DNA of 64,000 bases from Mucilaginibacter sp. (GCF_028287845.1 NZ_JAQBOW010000078.1:1-64000), one strand, 5' to 3'. Shown: positions 43,357-51,778, counted from the first letter of the stretch. The notes: a model not told the origin generated them from the sequence alone. Numbers and translations: made by a program.

Positions 43357-43767
43357 ATGAACGCCGATAGCAAACCAGTAAGTATTTTATTAGTGGACGA
43401 TGATGAAATAAACAATTTCATTTCAATTAAATTAATAAAAAAAGCTGTGGAAAATACGGCTATATCTGCATGTTTAAACGGTAGGTTTGCTATTGAAGAG
43501 CTTGTTGAAATACAAAGAAAAGACCCTTCCTTATTACCCGATTTTATTTTGCTGGATATAAACATGCCCATTATGAACGGATGGGAGTTTTTAGATGAAT
43601 ACAAACGCCTGAATCTTGACCCGTTAGGTAAAAGCAAGATCTATATTATATCATCATCTGTTTTTAGCAATGATATAAATAAGGCAAGATCTTATCCACT
43701 GGTAAAAAACTTTATCTCTAAACCCCTAAGCGTTGATAAGATAAAAGAAATGTTCAACGCAAATTAA
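43357..43767 (+). CDS. single-domain response regulator
   Basis: A 136-residue receiver domain with no output domain. Phosphoacceptor region: ILLVDDDEINNFISIKL (acidic pair), DFILLDINMPIMNGWEFL (phosphorylated Asp), IIS(S)S (Thr/Ser switch) and NFISKPLS (Lys). Such CheY-like proteins of Bacteroidota act as phosphate shuttles or bind partner proteins. No kinase lies nearby. It stands alone and points away from merC; the convergent DUF4142 gene ends 40 bases downstream. Confidence 0.9.
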   Translation: MNADSKPVSILLVDDDEINNFISIKLIKKAVENTAISACLNGRFAIEELVEIQRKDPSLLPDFILLDINMPIMNGWEFLDEYKRLNLDPLGKSKIYIISSSVFSNDINKARSYPLVKNFISKPLSVDKIKEMFNAN

Positions 43768-43807
43768 GCTGATTACTTTATTAGTGTCTTTTAATAATAC
43801 AGACTAA

Positions 43808-44389
43808 CTACCTCATACTCCCATGCACCGCGTCAATCAAATCCAAATGCCGCTGTATGGTCAATACATTTTTTGCGGCAAAGCCTTTTATTTCCGGGTC
43901 AAAAGCATGTTTGGATGTGTTTTGAAACTGCTCGAGCGCTTTTTTATAATCGATTTGTATTTTATCCAGATAAGCGTGATCAAATTCCTTACCCGATTTT
44001 TTGGCTAATTCAGCAATAGCCTTTTGCTCATCGGCACTAATTGAATCGGGCAGGGTTATTTTCTTGGCTTTGGCAAGGGCAATTAATCGGCCTTTACCTT
44101 TTGTAATGTCCTTAACCATCATAGCGCCGAGATTTTTTATCCGTTTATCCTGTCCTTTTTGTTTGCCTAACTCGCCTATTTTAATTTCGGCCAGGCAGCC
44201 CTGGGCAATATCAGTAACAAATTTAGCATCGTCTTTGCCAACTATAATAGTTACTTTATTCGAGGTGTTAATAACTGTATTGGTTGTACCATAGTCCAAA
44301 TCATCTTCGTTATTTTTATTACTGTGGCATGCTTGCAGCAGGCATGCGGAAAATACCGTACAAATTAATAGTGCTATCCTTTTCATCAA
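43808..44389 (-). CDS. DUF4142 lipoprotein
   Basis: A 193-residue lipoprotein (FSACLLQACHSNKN, lipid Cys at about 21). The DUF4142 domain (about 55-190) is an all-helical, ferritin-like bundle: FVTDIAQGCLAEIKIGELGK, IKNLGAMMVKDITKGKGRLI, HAYLDKIQIDYKKALEQFQN and IKGFAAKNVLTIQRHLDLID. It has His in the last two helices but no full metal site that I can recognise. It is probably an envelope stress or storage protein; real function unknown. The second codon ATG 44386 may be the true start. Confidence 0.88.
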   Translation of the reverse strand: MMKRIALLICTVFSACLLQACHSNKNNEDDLDYGTTNTVINTSNKVTIIVGKDDAKFVTDIAQGCLAEIKIGELGKQKGQDKRIKNLGAMMVKDITKGKGRLIALAKAKKITLPDSISADEQKAIAELAKKSGKEFDHAYLDKIQIDYKKALEQFQNTSKHAFDPEIKGFAAKNVLTIQRHLDLIDAVHGSMR

Positions 44390-44438
44390 GTTAGGGATTT
44401 GATATTTATTAAAAATACGGTTTAATAAGGTTAATTTA

Positions 44439-44467
44439 TTGGGTTGATTAAAGTTTTCTTATTTTTG
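44439..44467 (+). promoter_or_regulatory. promoter of gcvH
   Basis: A -33 TTG (44439-44441) and a -7 TATTTTTG (44460-44467) with an 18-base spacer lie 20 bases before the gcvH start, a good fit to the Bacteroidota sigma consensus TTG-N17-23-TAnnTTTG. Confidence 0.55.
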
Positions 44468-44487
44468 GCCAAATAAAATCAAGCAAC

Positions 44488-44868
44488 ATGAATTTTCCTG
44501 CTGAATTAAAATATACTAAAGACCACGAATGGGTTAAATTAGAAGGCAACGTAGCTACTATAGGCATAACCGAATTTGCCCAAGGCGAATTAGGTGATAT
44601 TGTTTATATAGATATTAACTCGGTAGGCAAGGAAGTTAGCAAAGAAGACATTTTTGGAACAGTGGAAGCTGTTAAAACAGTGTCTGATCTGTTTATGCCG
44701 GTTACCGGTACGGTAACAGAGGTTAATAAGGCCCTTGACAGCCAGCCCGAACTGGTAAACTCTGATCCATACGGCGAAGGCTGGATGGTAAAAATTACAG
44801 TTGCTAACGCGGCCGATGTTGAATCGCTATTATCTGCCGATGCCTATAAAGGCCTTGTAGGTGCATAA
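44488..44868 (+). CDS. gcvH: glycine cleavage system H protein
   Basis: A 126-residue lipoyl carrier of the glycine cleavage system. It shuttles the aminomethyl group between the P, T and L proteins. The lipoylated Lys lies in [20 protein letters not shown] (about residues 55-74), the usual ESVKAVSDL-type motif with K in VEAVKTVSD. Other landmarks are [20 protein letters not shown] and [13 protein letters not shown]. Length is normal. It is cotranscribed with vanZ, which starts 5 bases after its stop; the P, T and L genes are not in the window. Confidence 0.96.
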   Translation: MNFPAELKYTKDHEWVKLEGNVATIGITEFAQGELGDIVYIDINSVGKEVSKEDIFGTVEAVKTVSDLFMPVTGTVTEVNKALDSQPELVNSDPYGEGWMVKITVANAADVESLLSADAYKGLVGA

Positions 44869-44873
44869 CCTTA

Positions 44874-45269
44874 ATGAAAGAATTTATTAAATATCAAAGG
44901 CTCACAATTTTGTGGGCCTTGTTTGTTTTAATAATGTGCAATGCTGATTTTAGCAGCGTAGGGAAATCGCATTTGTTTTTTGCCGGCTTTGATAAATTGG
45001 TGCATTGCGGATTCTTCTTTGTGTTTGTTGTATTTTGCTGTAATGGTTTTATAAGGCAACAAAATAGTGGCATGCTATCGTATAAAACTGCGTTTGTAAT
45101 AACTATGATGGCTATTTTATTTGGCGGCCTGATAGAATTATTGCAATTATTGGTTTTTACCTGGCGCAGTGGGGACTGGAACGACCTTTTTGCCGACGCA
45201 GTTGGCGCTTGCATGGGCACATTTAGTATATTAGTAACAATTGGAGCAATTAAATATGTTAAAAAGTAA
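44874..45269 (+). CDS. VanZ-family membrane protein
   Basis: A 131-residue protein with about four helices. VanZ landmarks are SHLFFAGFDKLVHCGFFFVF (the DK..H motif), GGLIELLQLLVFTWRSGDWN and DLFADAVGACMGT. The family is named from a teicoplanin resistance gene, but in Bacteroidota it is a general envelope protein of unknown function that often follows gcvH. It overlaps the small lipoprotein gene downstream by 14 bases. Confidence 0.9.
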   Translation: MKEFIKYQRLTILWALFVLIMCNADFSSVGKSHLFFAGFDKLVHCGFFFVFVVFCCNGFIRQQNSGMLSYKTAFVITMMAILFGGLIELLQLLVFTWRSGDWNDLFADAVGACMGTFSILVTIGAIKYVKK

Positions 45270-45411
45270 ATTTATAATACTTGGTTTGTTAGGCATATTA
45301 AGTCTTTCGGCATGCAGTATTTTTAAGAAAGATTGCGGCTGCCCCCATTTTAGCAAAGTAAAAACCCCGCCAAAGGCAAGCGAACCAACAGTTGTTTACG
45401 CATCGAGGTAA
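45256..45411 (+). CDS. 51-residue lipoprotein overlapping vanZ
   Basis: This small frame starts at ATG 45256 inside the end of vanZ (MLKSKFIILGLLGILSLSAC). It has a clear lipoprotein signal, lipid Cys at 20, followed by a short mature part with two more cysteines and a histidine (KKDCGCPHFSK) and a proline-rich tail. The CGCPHF motif could bind metal. The overlap with vanZ and the intact signal support a real gene. I know no function for it. Confidence 0.72.
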   Translation: MLKSKFIILGLLGILSLSACSIFKKDCGCPHFSKVKTPPKASEPTVVYASR

Positions 45412-45432
45412 TTGGTATACAGATTATATTTA

Positions 45433-45469
45433 GGTGTCATTTCGACCATAGGGAGAAATCTATACACCT
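45433..45469. repeat. partial copy of the TGTCATTTCGA...TCTATACA repeat
   Basis: GGTGTCATTTCGACCATAGG and GAGAAATCTATACACC match, in reverse orientation, the inner arm of the MITE-like unit at 34553-34709. The copy has GGTGT/ACACC ends and lies after the small lipoprotein gene. Confidence 0.65.
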
Positions 45470-45522
45470 GCATCGTCAACCTCTAATCAGGTAGGTTCAG
45501 GTAGGACCAGGCAGGGGCTGTT

Positions 45523-46515
45523 CTACCCGGCCATCCAAATCACATCAACAAACCATTTTTTATTATCGAAAAAACGATCGACCGGGTGAAAGTCCGTGTT
45601 TGCCGCCATTTGATCGGTTTGCATAATGGTAAACTTTTGAGATATCTCCATATAAATATATTCATCCTTAATAAACCGCACATTTTCTTTCCCCCCGATA
45701 TTTACAACCTGGTCTTTCAGGCTTATTAAATAGCTTTTACAGGCCCCACTTTCGGGGTCGTACATGGCGTAATGATCAAACTGGGTTAAATCAAAATCGG
45801 CGTTCAATTCGCGATTTATTCGTTCCAGTAAATTCAGGTTAAATCTTTTTGTAATGCCTCCTTTGTCATTATAAGCAGCAAGTATAGTTTTTGGCGATTT
45901 TTTTAAATCGAACCCAATCAATACCATATCGCCGGGATTTAAATGTTCACGCAGCCCTTTGCAAAACTCTGTAGCCTCCTTTACGGGCATGTTACCAATG
46001 TTTGACCCCAGGAATAATACAACTTTTCTCCTGTTGGATAGTGATGCAGCTTTTGTAAGCATCTCAAAATACTCACCGTTTAATCCGGTAATTTGCAGGC
46101 CCGGCAACGTAAGCGGAAGCTTTACGGTAAGGTAATTAACTACATTGCTTGAAATATCAATAGGCAAATACCTAAAATCTGCCTGCTGCTCCAATAAATA
46201 TTTTAGCAGGTAGCTCGATTTCATGGCATCGCCGGCACCCAGTTCTATTAGGTCAAACCCATCGCCATCAGCAATTATAGATTGTGCCAGTGCGCCGGTT
46301 TTATTAGAAAATATCTCCAGTTCGCATTTAGTTGGATAATATTCGGGGCAATTCATCAGTTCCTGGAAAAGCTTATCACCATTAGCATCATAAAAATACT
46401 TGGAGTTTAGGCGTTTGGGGCATGACTGCAGCCCTTTAATAACATCCTCGTAAAATATAGCTGTTGTATTCTTTGATACGCCCATCATTTCGGGTTTTGC
46501 GGCAGGTTGGTTCAT
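45523..46515 (-). CDS. egtD: L-histidine N-alpha-methyltransferase EgtD
   Basis: A 330-residue SAM enzyme that trimethylates histidine to hercynine, the first step of ergothioneine synthesis. Family motifs: YDANGDKLFQELMNCPEYYP (histidine pocket), FDLIELGAGDAMKSSYLLKY (SAM motif), FLGSNIGNMPVKEA and FKKSPKTIL-like DLKKSPKTILAAYNDKGGIT with RFNLNLLERINRELNADF; the C-terminus has EISQKF and KKWFVDVIWMAG. Length is normal (about 320). It is the last gene of a five-gene operon, 19 bases after egtB. EgtC, EgtE and EgtA are not in the window. Confidence 0.93.
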   Translation of the reverse strand: MNQPAAKPEMMGVSKNTTAIFYEDVIKGLQSCPKRLNSKYFYDANGDKLFQELMNCPEYYPTKCELEIFSNKTGALAQSIIADGDGFDLIELGAGDAMKSSYLLKYLLEQQADFRYLPIDISSNVVNYLTVKLPLTLPGLQITGLNGEYFEMLTKAASLSNRRKVVLFLGSNIGNMPVKEATEFCKGLREHLNPGDMVLIGFDLKKSPKTILAAYNDKGGITKRFNLNLLERINRELNADFDLTQFDHYAMYDPESGACKSYLISLKDQVVNIGGKENVRFIKDEYIYMEISQKFTIMQTDQMAANTDFHPVDRFFDNKKWFVDVIWMAG

Positions 46516-46534
46516 CGTTTAATGGTTAATGTAT

Positions 46535-47683
46535 TTATTTAGCAAGCCTTATGCCAGTAAATTGCCATCGTAAATGTGTTTGAAAAAAATTGCGGTAAGT
46601 AATACGGCTATGCCCCGGTGATGTAACTTCTGACGCCCCCCTCAGCACTTTTTGATTTACCATAAACTTGCCATTATATTCGCCAATTGCGCCGGCAGCT
46701 TTTGTAAAACCGGGGTAAGGCAAATAAGCACTCTCTGTCCACTCCCAGCTTTTGCCCCATTCAAATTGTAGTGCCGCGGCCTCCCATTCAAATTCGGTTG
46801 GCAGCCGTAAGCCTTTCCATGCCGCATAAGCATAAGCCTCGAAATAGCTGATATGGCAAACCGGATCATTTAATTTAAGCGGTTCTAACCCATGGAAAGT
46901 ATAATGATACCATTCGTCGTCAATCATGTGCCAGTAAAGCGGTGCTGCTATGTGATTGGTTTTTACCCAATCCCAACCTTCGGCATGCCAGTGGCGGAAA
47001 TCGTAGTAACCATCCGCATTTATAAATTCTAAATATTCGGCATTGGTTACCAAATTCGGGCTAATTTCGAAACTGTTTAAATATACTTTATGGCGATTTA
47101 ATTCATTGTCAAAACAAAAGCCTTCGCCTTCAAAGCCAATTTCATAAACACCTTCATTTAATTTAATAAAACCTGCATCGCTTTGCGCCACTTTTGGCGA
47201 ACCATAACTTCTATCGTAAGCCGGGAATAAGGGGTTATGTCCCAATATGTATTTAATATCGGTGTATAGAAGCTCCTGGTGCTGTTCTTCGTGATTTAAG
47301 CCGAGGATTAATAGTTCCTTTACCTCTGCTGCTGGCTCATGGCACAAAAACTTAGCCATTGCCTCATCTACATATTCGCGGTAGCGGTATATATCATTAA
47401 CCGTTGGGCGACTTAAATTACCCCTGTCTGTGCGTATTACCCGGTTGCCTACGGTTTCGTAGTAACTGTTAAATACATAATTATAATCCGGATTATATTC
47501 CTGGTAGGCGGCAAAATAGGGCTTTAATATAAAAGTCTCAAAAAACCAGGTGGTATGGCCAATATGCCATTTAGGCGGACTAACATCAGCCACGGGCTGC
47601 ACAACGTAATCCTCAATCTGCAAATGGCTGCAAATCTTTTCGGTACGTTTTCTAACTTTTATATAACAATCGGTTAAGTCCAT
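46535..47683 (-). CDS. egtB: sulfoxide synthase EgtB
   Basis: A 382-residue non-haem iron enzyme that joins hercynine to a thiol (cysteine or gamma-glutamylcysteine) with oxygen. The DinB-like N-terminal half holds the three-His iron site: HIGHTTWFFETF (His about 40-43) and LNHEEQHQELLYTDIK (two His about 131-135). The C-terminal formylglycine-generating-enzyme-like half has NAEYLEFINADGYYDFRHWH, RLPTEFEWEAAAL and VLRGASEVTSPGHSRITYRN. With no EgtA or EgtC here, direct use of cysteine is plausible. It starts 5 bases after the transporter gene. Confidence 0.92.
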   Translation of the reverse strand: MDLTDCYIKVRKRTEKICSHLQIEDYVVQPVADVSPPKWHIGHTTWFFETFILKPYFAAYQEYNPDYNYVFNSYYETVGNRVIRTDRGNLSRPTVNDIYRYREYVDEAMAKFLCHEPAAEVKELLILGLNHEEQHQELLYTDIKYILGHNPLFPAYDRSYGSPKVAQSDAGFIKLNEGVYEIGFEGEGFCFDNELNRHKVYLNSFEISPNLVTNAEYLEFINADGYYDFRHWHAEGWDWVKTNHIAAPLYWHMIDDEWYHYTFHGLEPLKLNDPVCHISYFEAYAYAAWKGLRLPTEFEWEAAALQFEWGKSWEWTESAYLPYPGFTKAAGAIGEYNGKFMVNQKVLRGASEVTSPGHSRITYRNFFQTHLRWQFTGIRLAK

Positions 47684-47688
47684 CAGAT

Positions 47689-49257
47689 TTAATTACGCTC
47701 TAAATATTCTTTCAGGTCTGAAATAGTTTTAACACCTAATTCGTCTGCTTGTTTTTTACGCATCATTAAAGCATATGCGTTGTTAAAACCTATAGGTTGC
47801 AGCCATTTAATTTGGTATTGTTTTTCAAACTCATTTTTAACATAAATATACGTTTTATCCCTGTCGCCCGCTAACACGTCAATTGTTTTTTGCGGAGGGT
47901 GTAATATTGCCAGCAAACCTGTGCCGGTATATTCGGGGTAAAGGTCTATCTGGTTATTGGTAAGCGCATCAAAACAAATTTTTGTGCCCCCTAAACCGGT
48001 TTTTGTGGCTACATCATAGTTGGTATAGCCTTTAATAAGCATCGTGTACATACTGGCTAATATATATTGCTCGCCAAATATTTTTGAGCCTATCCGTACA
48101 ATCCCTCCATTTCCTCCGCGTTGGGGTTGCCATAAATTATGTGCAATTAAAAAGTCTTTAGCCACACGTTCCGGGCTTTGGTGAAGATAATCAGTTCGGT
48201 AGTTTAAATCTGTCATTAGGCTATCATTTATTTTGCCCGATAGCATATTTAATGTTTTTTCAAGGTCTGGGAATTTTTTCAAGGCATCCTCCCGCACAAT
48301 TGGTGCGGCATAATAAGGCGGGAATATTTTTTTGTCATCATCCAAAACCACCAGTCCGTAGGCCTTTAACCTGCCATCTGTCGAGTAGCCGCTTATTACA
48401 TCCAGCTCTTTTTCAAAAGCGGCTTTATACATAATCGCATCACTGATAACGATGGTATGGATCTTTAATCCGTACTTGCTTTGCAGGCCCAGATTACCGT
48501 CTTGCCGACCCATAAACTCGGGTGTAAAACCGGCAGTTAACTTGTCGCCATAAGCTGATGGAATAAAATAGAACGATGCCATTACAAGAAGCAACACCGG
48601 CAACACAATAGCGGCACGTTTTAATTTTTTTAAATTCAGATGCTGTAATAACGACAACAAAAAATCAAACAAAATGGCTAACAACGCTGCAGGGATAGCA
48701 CCTGCTAATATCATGTTGGTATTATTAAGCGATATACCGCCGAATATAAACTCGCCTAAGCCACCCGCAGCTATATATGACGCCAGCGTAGCCACACCTA
48801 CATTGATTACCGTAGCGGTACGGATACCTGCCAGTATCACCGGCATAGCCAAAGGTAGCTCTACTTTAAAAAGTACCTGCCATTTACTCATGCCCATAGC
48901 AATTGCAGCCTCTTTAACCGCTGCATCAACCCCGGTAATACCGGTATAGGTATTGCGGATGATGGGAAGCAGCGCATATAACAACAAAGCAACAATAGCC
49001 GGCTTAACACCAATACCTAACAATGGTATCATAAAACCAAGCAATGCAATGCTGGGAATAGTTTGTAATATCCCTGCAATTCCCAATACTGAGCCGGATA
49101 AGTTTTTTTTGCGGGCGATGAGAATACCCAATGGCAAGCCAACCAGCACGGCAATTATAAGCGAGATAAAAGTAAGCCCGATATGCTGCAACGTTTGTGT
49201 AAGCAACTTATCGCTTTGCTGGGCCATAAAACCCCATAAAGTTTGCTGCTCATTCAT
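47689..49257 (-). CDS. ABC permease fused to a (permuted) osmolyte-type binding domain; EgtU-like
   Basis: A 522-residue fusion. Residues about 1-215 are an OpuC/ProW-type permease with six helices (ALLLYALLPIIRNTYTGITG, KEAAIAMGMSKWQVLFKVELP coupling motif). A last helix (VLPVLLLVMASFYFIP) leads to a betaine-type binding domain outside the cell. Its two halves come in reversed order: PEFMGRQDGNLGLQ...IHTIVISDAIMYKAAFEKEL...VLDDDKKIFPPYYAAPIVRE first (about 245-385), then VRIGSKIFGEQYILASMY...IDLYPEYTGTGLLAIL...TISDLKEYL (about 390-522). In known betaine-binding proteins the second block comes first. Permease plus binding domain in one chain is the plan of EgtU, the ergothioneine importer. 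It overlaps the ATPase gene by 8 bases. Confidence 0.9.
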   Translation of the reverse strand: MNEQQTLWGFMAQQSDKLLTQTLQHIGLTFISLIIAVLVGLPLGILIARKKNLSGSVLGIAGILQTIPSIALLGFMIPLLGIGVKPAIVALLLYALLPIIRNTYTGITGVDAAVKEAAIAMGMSKWQVLFKVELPLAMPVILAGIRTATVINVGVATLASYIAAGGLGEFIFGGISLNNTNMILAGAIPAALLAILFDFLLSLLQHLNLKKLKRAAIVLPVLLLVMASFYFIPSAYGDKLTAGFTPEFMGRQDGNLGLQSKYGLKIHTIVISDAIMYKAAFEKELDVISGYSTDGRLKAYGLVVLDDDKKIFPPYYAAPIVREDALKKFPDLEKTLNMLSGKINDSLMTDLNYRTDYLHQSPERVAKDFLIAHNLWQPQRGGNGGIVRIGSKIFGEQYILASMYTMLIKGYTNYDVATKTGLGGTKICFDALTNNQIDLYPEYTGTGLLAILHPPQKTIDVLAGDRDKTYIYVKNEFEKQYQIKWLQPIGFNNAYALMMRKKQADELGVKTISDLKEYLERN

Positions 49258-50215
49258 GCGGCTGATGTTTTTTATACTGATAAAATGCCGCCATTAACTC
49301 CTCAAAACCGGCAGACCGGTACTCATCTTTTTGATGATGTTTGATATGTAAATGTTCTGTATTAACAAACTTAAAACTTTCAATGGCCGACCAAAAACTG
49401 GCGTCGCCATGCAAGTCAACAGATCCCTGTTTAGGTGTTTGAGGTGCCAGGTATCTCCAGATATCATTTAATCTTATAGCCTTAAACTCAAGCAGCAAAC
49501 GCTGTTCTTTTAAAAAATCCTTCACAAAACTATTAGCCGGGTTAAAAAGTAATTCGGTTGGCGTGCCGTTTTGAATGATTTTACCTTTATCCATCAGGCA
49601 GATCCTGTCTCCTAATTCAAAAGCTTCCTGCACATCATGAGTTACCATGATAATGGTTTTGCGCTTTAACTCATCCAATGCTTTAAACTCGGCATGGATT
49701 TTTGAGCGGGTAACATTATCCAGCGCGCCAAAGGGTTCGTCCATCAATAAAACCGGCGGATCAGCAACTAACGCTCTCGCCAATCCAACACGTTGTTGTT
49801 GGCCTCCACTCAATTCATCAGGGTAAACATTAAGGAAGGTTTTATCCATGCGTAGCTTTTCCAGTAATTCGCTAACGCGATGGTTAATTCGTTTTTTATC
49901 CCATTTAAGCAATTGGGGAACAATGGCAATATTTGCGGCAACTGTATAGTGAGGAAACAGTCCGTTGTTTTGTAATACATAACCAATGCCTCTGCGCAAA
50001 ACCTCGGGCGATTGATCTAAAATATTTTCGCCGTTAATAAACACCTTGCCGCCGGTTGGCTCAATAAGCCTGTTGATCATTCTAAGCGTAGTGGTTTTGC
50101 CGCTGCCGCTGGTGCCTAAAAGAATAAGGTTCTCCTGTTCCATTACCTCGAACGAGATATGATCCACAGCTTTAACCTTCCCGAATGATTTGCTTAAATG
50201 ATCAACCTTTATCAT
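49250..50215 (-). CDS. ABC transporter ATP-binding protein, OpuCA/EgtV-like
   Basis: A 321-residue ATPase. Walker A: LLGTSGSGKTTTLR; signature: LSGGQQQRVGLARAL; Walker B: PVLLMDEPFGALD; H-loop: TIIMVTHDV. The ATPase core (about 1-240) matches osmoprotectant and EgtV-type partners. The following 80 residues (AIRLNDIWRYLAPQ...) are shorter than the paired CBS domains of OpuAA, so there is probably no ionic-strength gating. It pairs with the permease/binding fusion downstream, which it overlaps by 8 bases. Confidence 0.92.
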   Translation of the reverse strand: MIKVDHLSKSFGKVKAVDHISFEVMEQENLILLGTSGSGKTTTLRMINRLIEPTGGKVFINGENILDQSPEVLRRGIGYVLQNNGLFPHYTVAANIAIVPQLLKWDKKRINHRVSELLEKLRMDKTFLNVYPDELSGGQQQRVGLARALVADPPVLLMDEPFGALDNVTRSKIHAEFKALDELKRKTIIMVTHDVQEAFELGDRICLMDKGKIIQNGTPTELLFNPANSFVKDFLKEQRLLLEFKAIRLNDIWRYLAPQTPKQGSVDLHGDASFWSAIESFKFVNTEHLHIKHHQKDEYRSAGFEELMAAFYQYKKHQPHE

Positions 50216-50221
50216 AAGCAG

Positions 50222-51613
50222 CTAATTGTCAATGCGCATAAAAAGGTTATTTAATGACTCCGAATACAGCGGGTGAGCGAAAACACAATAGCGTATCCGG
50301 TCATAAGTAATACCACCCTCCATAGCCATTTGCAGCACAGACATAATCTCGCCGCCCTCGGCACCTAAAATGGCTGCGCCCAATATCTTTTTGGTTTTTG
50401 CATCAATAACAGCTTTCATAAATCCGCGGGTATCACCGGTTTCAACAGCACGGGCCACACGGGTCATAGGTAGTTTGGCTATTATTACATCCAAACCCTG
50501 TTCTTTAGCTTCTTTTTCACTTATGCCTACCCGGCCTAATTGCGGATCGGTAAACATGCAATACGGTATAGGGCGGTCCTTAGTATTGTAATTCGTTTTT
50601 TCTATCAGGTTACGGTACACAATGGTGTAATCGTTGTACGATATATGCGTAAATGCCGGTCCGCCTTTAACATCGCCCAATGCATAAATACCTTTTACGT
50701 TGGTTTCCAGTTTGTCATTTACTATGATATATCCTTTCTCATCAACTTTTACACCGGTTTTATCAAGTCTCAATGTCTCTGTATTGGGTCTACGGCCAAC
50801 GGCTACCAAAACATGACTAAATTTTATTGTTCTTTCAATTCTGGCATTTTTGATAGTAGCAACAACTTTACCTTTCTGAGATTTTTCAAACTTTACAGCC
50901 TGCGAACCGGTCTGTATATCAATACCTTCCAACTCTAATATCTTCTGCATTTCGTTAGAAATATCCTCATCCTCGCGCCAAATTAATCTTGGCGATTTTT
51001 CCAGTATTGTAACCTTACTACCAAATCTGCGGAACATCTGCCCAAACTCCAGCCCTATATAATTGCCGCCAAGCACCAGTAGGTTTTTAGGCACTTTATC
51101 CAATTCTAAAATTGAGGTTGAAGTGAGATAATCAATATGCGTCAAACCCTCAATATCGGGTATAAATGTTTTTGTGCCGGTATTTAAAAACATCAAATCA
51201 GCCTTAAAAAACGCGGTCCCACCATTATTTAGTTTTACTTCTATAGTTTTAATGCCTGTAAAAATAGCTTCGCCAAATACCAGGTCGAGGTTAGTGGTTT
51301 CTTCTATAGCCTTTTGGCTGCCTGTGCGCGCGTGCATTACAATATCATCCTTGCGCTTTTTTATTTGGGCCATATTTACCTTGTAGCCCTTAACTTTAAC
51401 ACCAAGCGGGCCGCTATTTGCCGCCATATATGCAGCTTTAGCTGATGCTACCCAGGTTTTTGTAGGTGTACAGCCATCATTTATACAAGTGCCGCCAACC
51501 CATCGTTTTTCAATCAGCACTACCTTTTTGCCTGCTTTTGCCAGTTTTTTTGACAGGGGTAATCCCGCCTGCCCTGCACCAATTATTATTACGTCATATT
51601 GCTTTGGCTTCAT
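50222..51613 (-). CDS. flavin-dependent pyridine nucleotide-disulfide oxidoreductase heading the egt operon
   Basis: A 463-residue flavoenzyme of the mercuric reductase/lipoamide dehydrogenase class. FAD motif: VIIGAGQAGLPLSKKL; redox-active disulfide: GGTCINDGCTPTKT (C-x4-C); NAD(P) motif: LVLGGNYIGLEFGQMF; second FAD motif: IYALGDVKGGPAFTH; C-terminal catalytic His-Glu pair: FAHPLYSESL. The heavy-metal N-terminal domain and the C-terminal Cys pair of true mercuric reductases are missing. It lies 6 bases before the ATPase gene, which suggests a link with ergothioneine, for example reduction of a disulfide; that is inference. Confidence 0.88.
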   Translation of the reverse strand: MKPKQYDVIIIGAGQAGLPLSKKLAKAGKKVVLIEKRWVGGTCINDGCTPTKTWVASAKAAYMAANSGPLGVKVKGYKVNMAQIKKRKDDIVMHARTGSQKAIEETTNLDLVFGEAIFTGIKTIEVKLNNGGTAFFKADLMFLNTGTKTFIPDIEGLTHIDYLTSTSILELDKVPKNLLVLGGNYIGLEFGQMFRRFGSKVTILEKSPRLIWREDEDISNEMQKILELEGIDIQTGSQAVKFEKSQKGKVVATIKNARIERTIKFSHVLVAVGRRPNTETLRLDKTGVKVDEKGYIIVNDKLETNVKGIYALGDVKGGPAFTHISYNDYTIVYRNLIEKTNYNTKDRPIPYCMFTDPQLGRVGISEKEAKEQGLDVIIAKLPMTRVARAVETGDTRGFMKAVIDAKTKKILGAAILGAEGGEIMSVLQMAMEGGITYDRIRYCVFAHPLYSESLNNLFMRIDN

Positions 51614-51633
51614 GGGTTTGCGGTTTTATTTAA

Positions 51634-51666
51634 TAAAGATAAGTTTATACTTTGATAGATTTACAA
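51634..51666 (-). promoter_or_regulatory. candidate promoter of the egt operon
   Basis: On the coding strand: TTG (51666-51664), a 22-base spacer and TATCTTTA (51641-51634), one base off TAnnTTTG. It lies about 20 bases upstream of the start at 51613. Confidence 0.4.
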
Positions 51667-51770
51667 TGCGCAAAAGCAGTTTTTGTTTGCCCGATTTAGT
51701 TCAGTTTTGCCGTTTGAAAGTAATAAGCACATTTTTTTGAAAGAATATTTTTAATTTATCATTAAAGGTA

Positions 51771-51778
51771 TATCTTTG
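51771..51778 (+). promoter_or_regulatory. -7 box of the tRNA-Glu gene
   Basis: TATCTTTG, a full match to TAnnTTTG, 35 bases upstream of the tRNA. No TTG at the standard -33 spacing. Confidence 0.45.

Noticed and set aside
43320..43637. A 105-residue leftward open frame opposite the response regulator
   Set aside because: Antisense to a well supported receiver domain and without any motif.
46535..47683. Selenoneine (SenA) or ovothiol (OvoA) enzyme instead of EgtB
   Set aside because: No SenB/SenC genes nearby, no C-terminal methyltransferase domain as in OvoA, and egtD follows directly.
47689..50215. Plain glycine-betaine osmoprotection system
   Set aside because: Not excluded, but the egt genes in the same operon and the lack of CBS domains favour an EgtUV-like role.
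50222..51613. True mercuric reductase
   Set aside because: It lacks the N-terminal heavy-metal domain and the C-terminal cysteine pair, and no mer operon surrounds it. MerC at 42695 is remote and has its own regulator.
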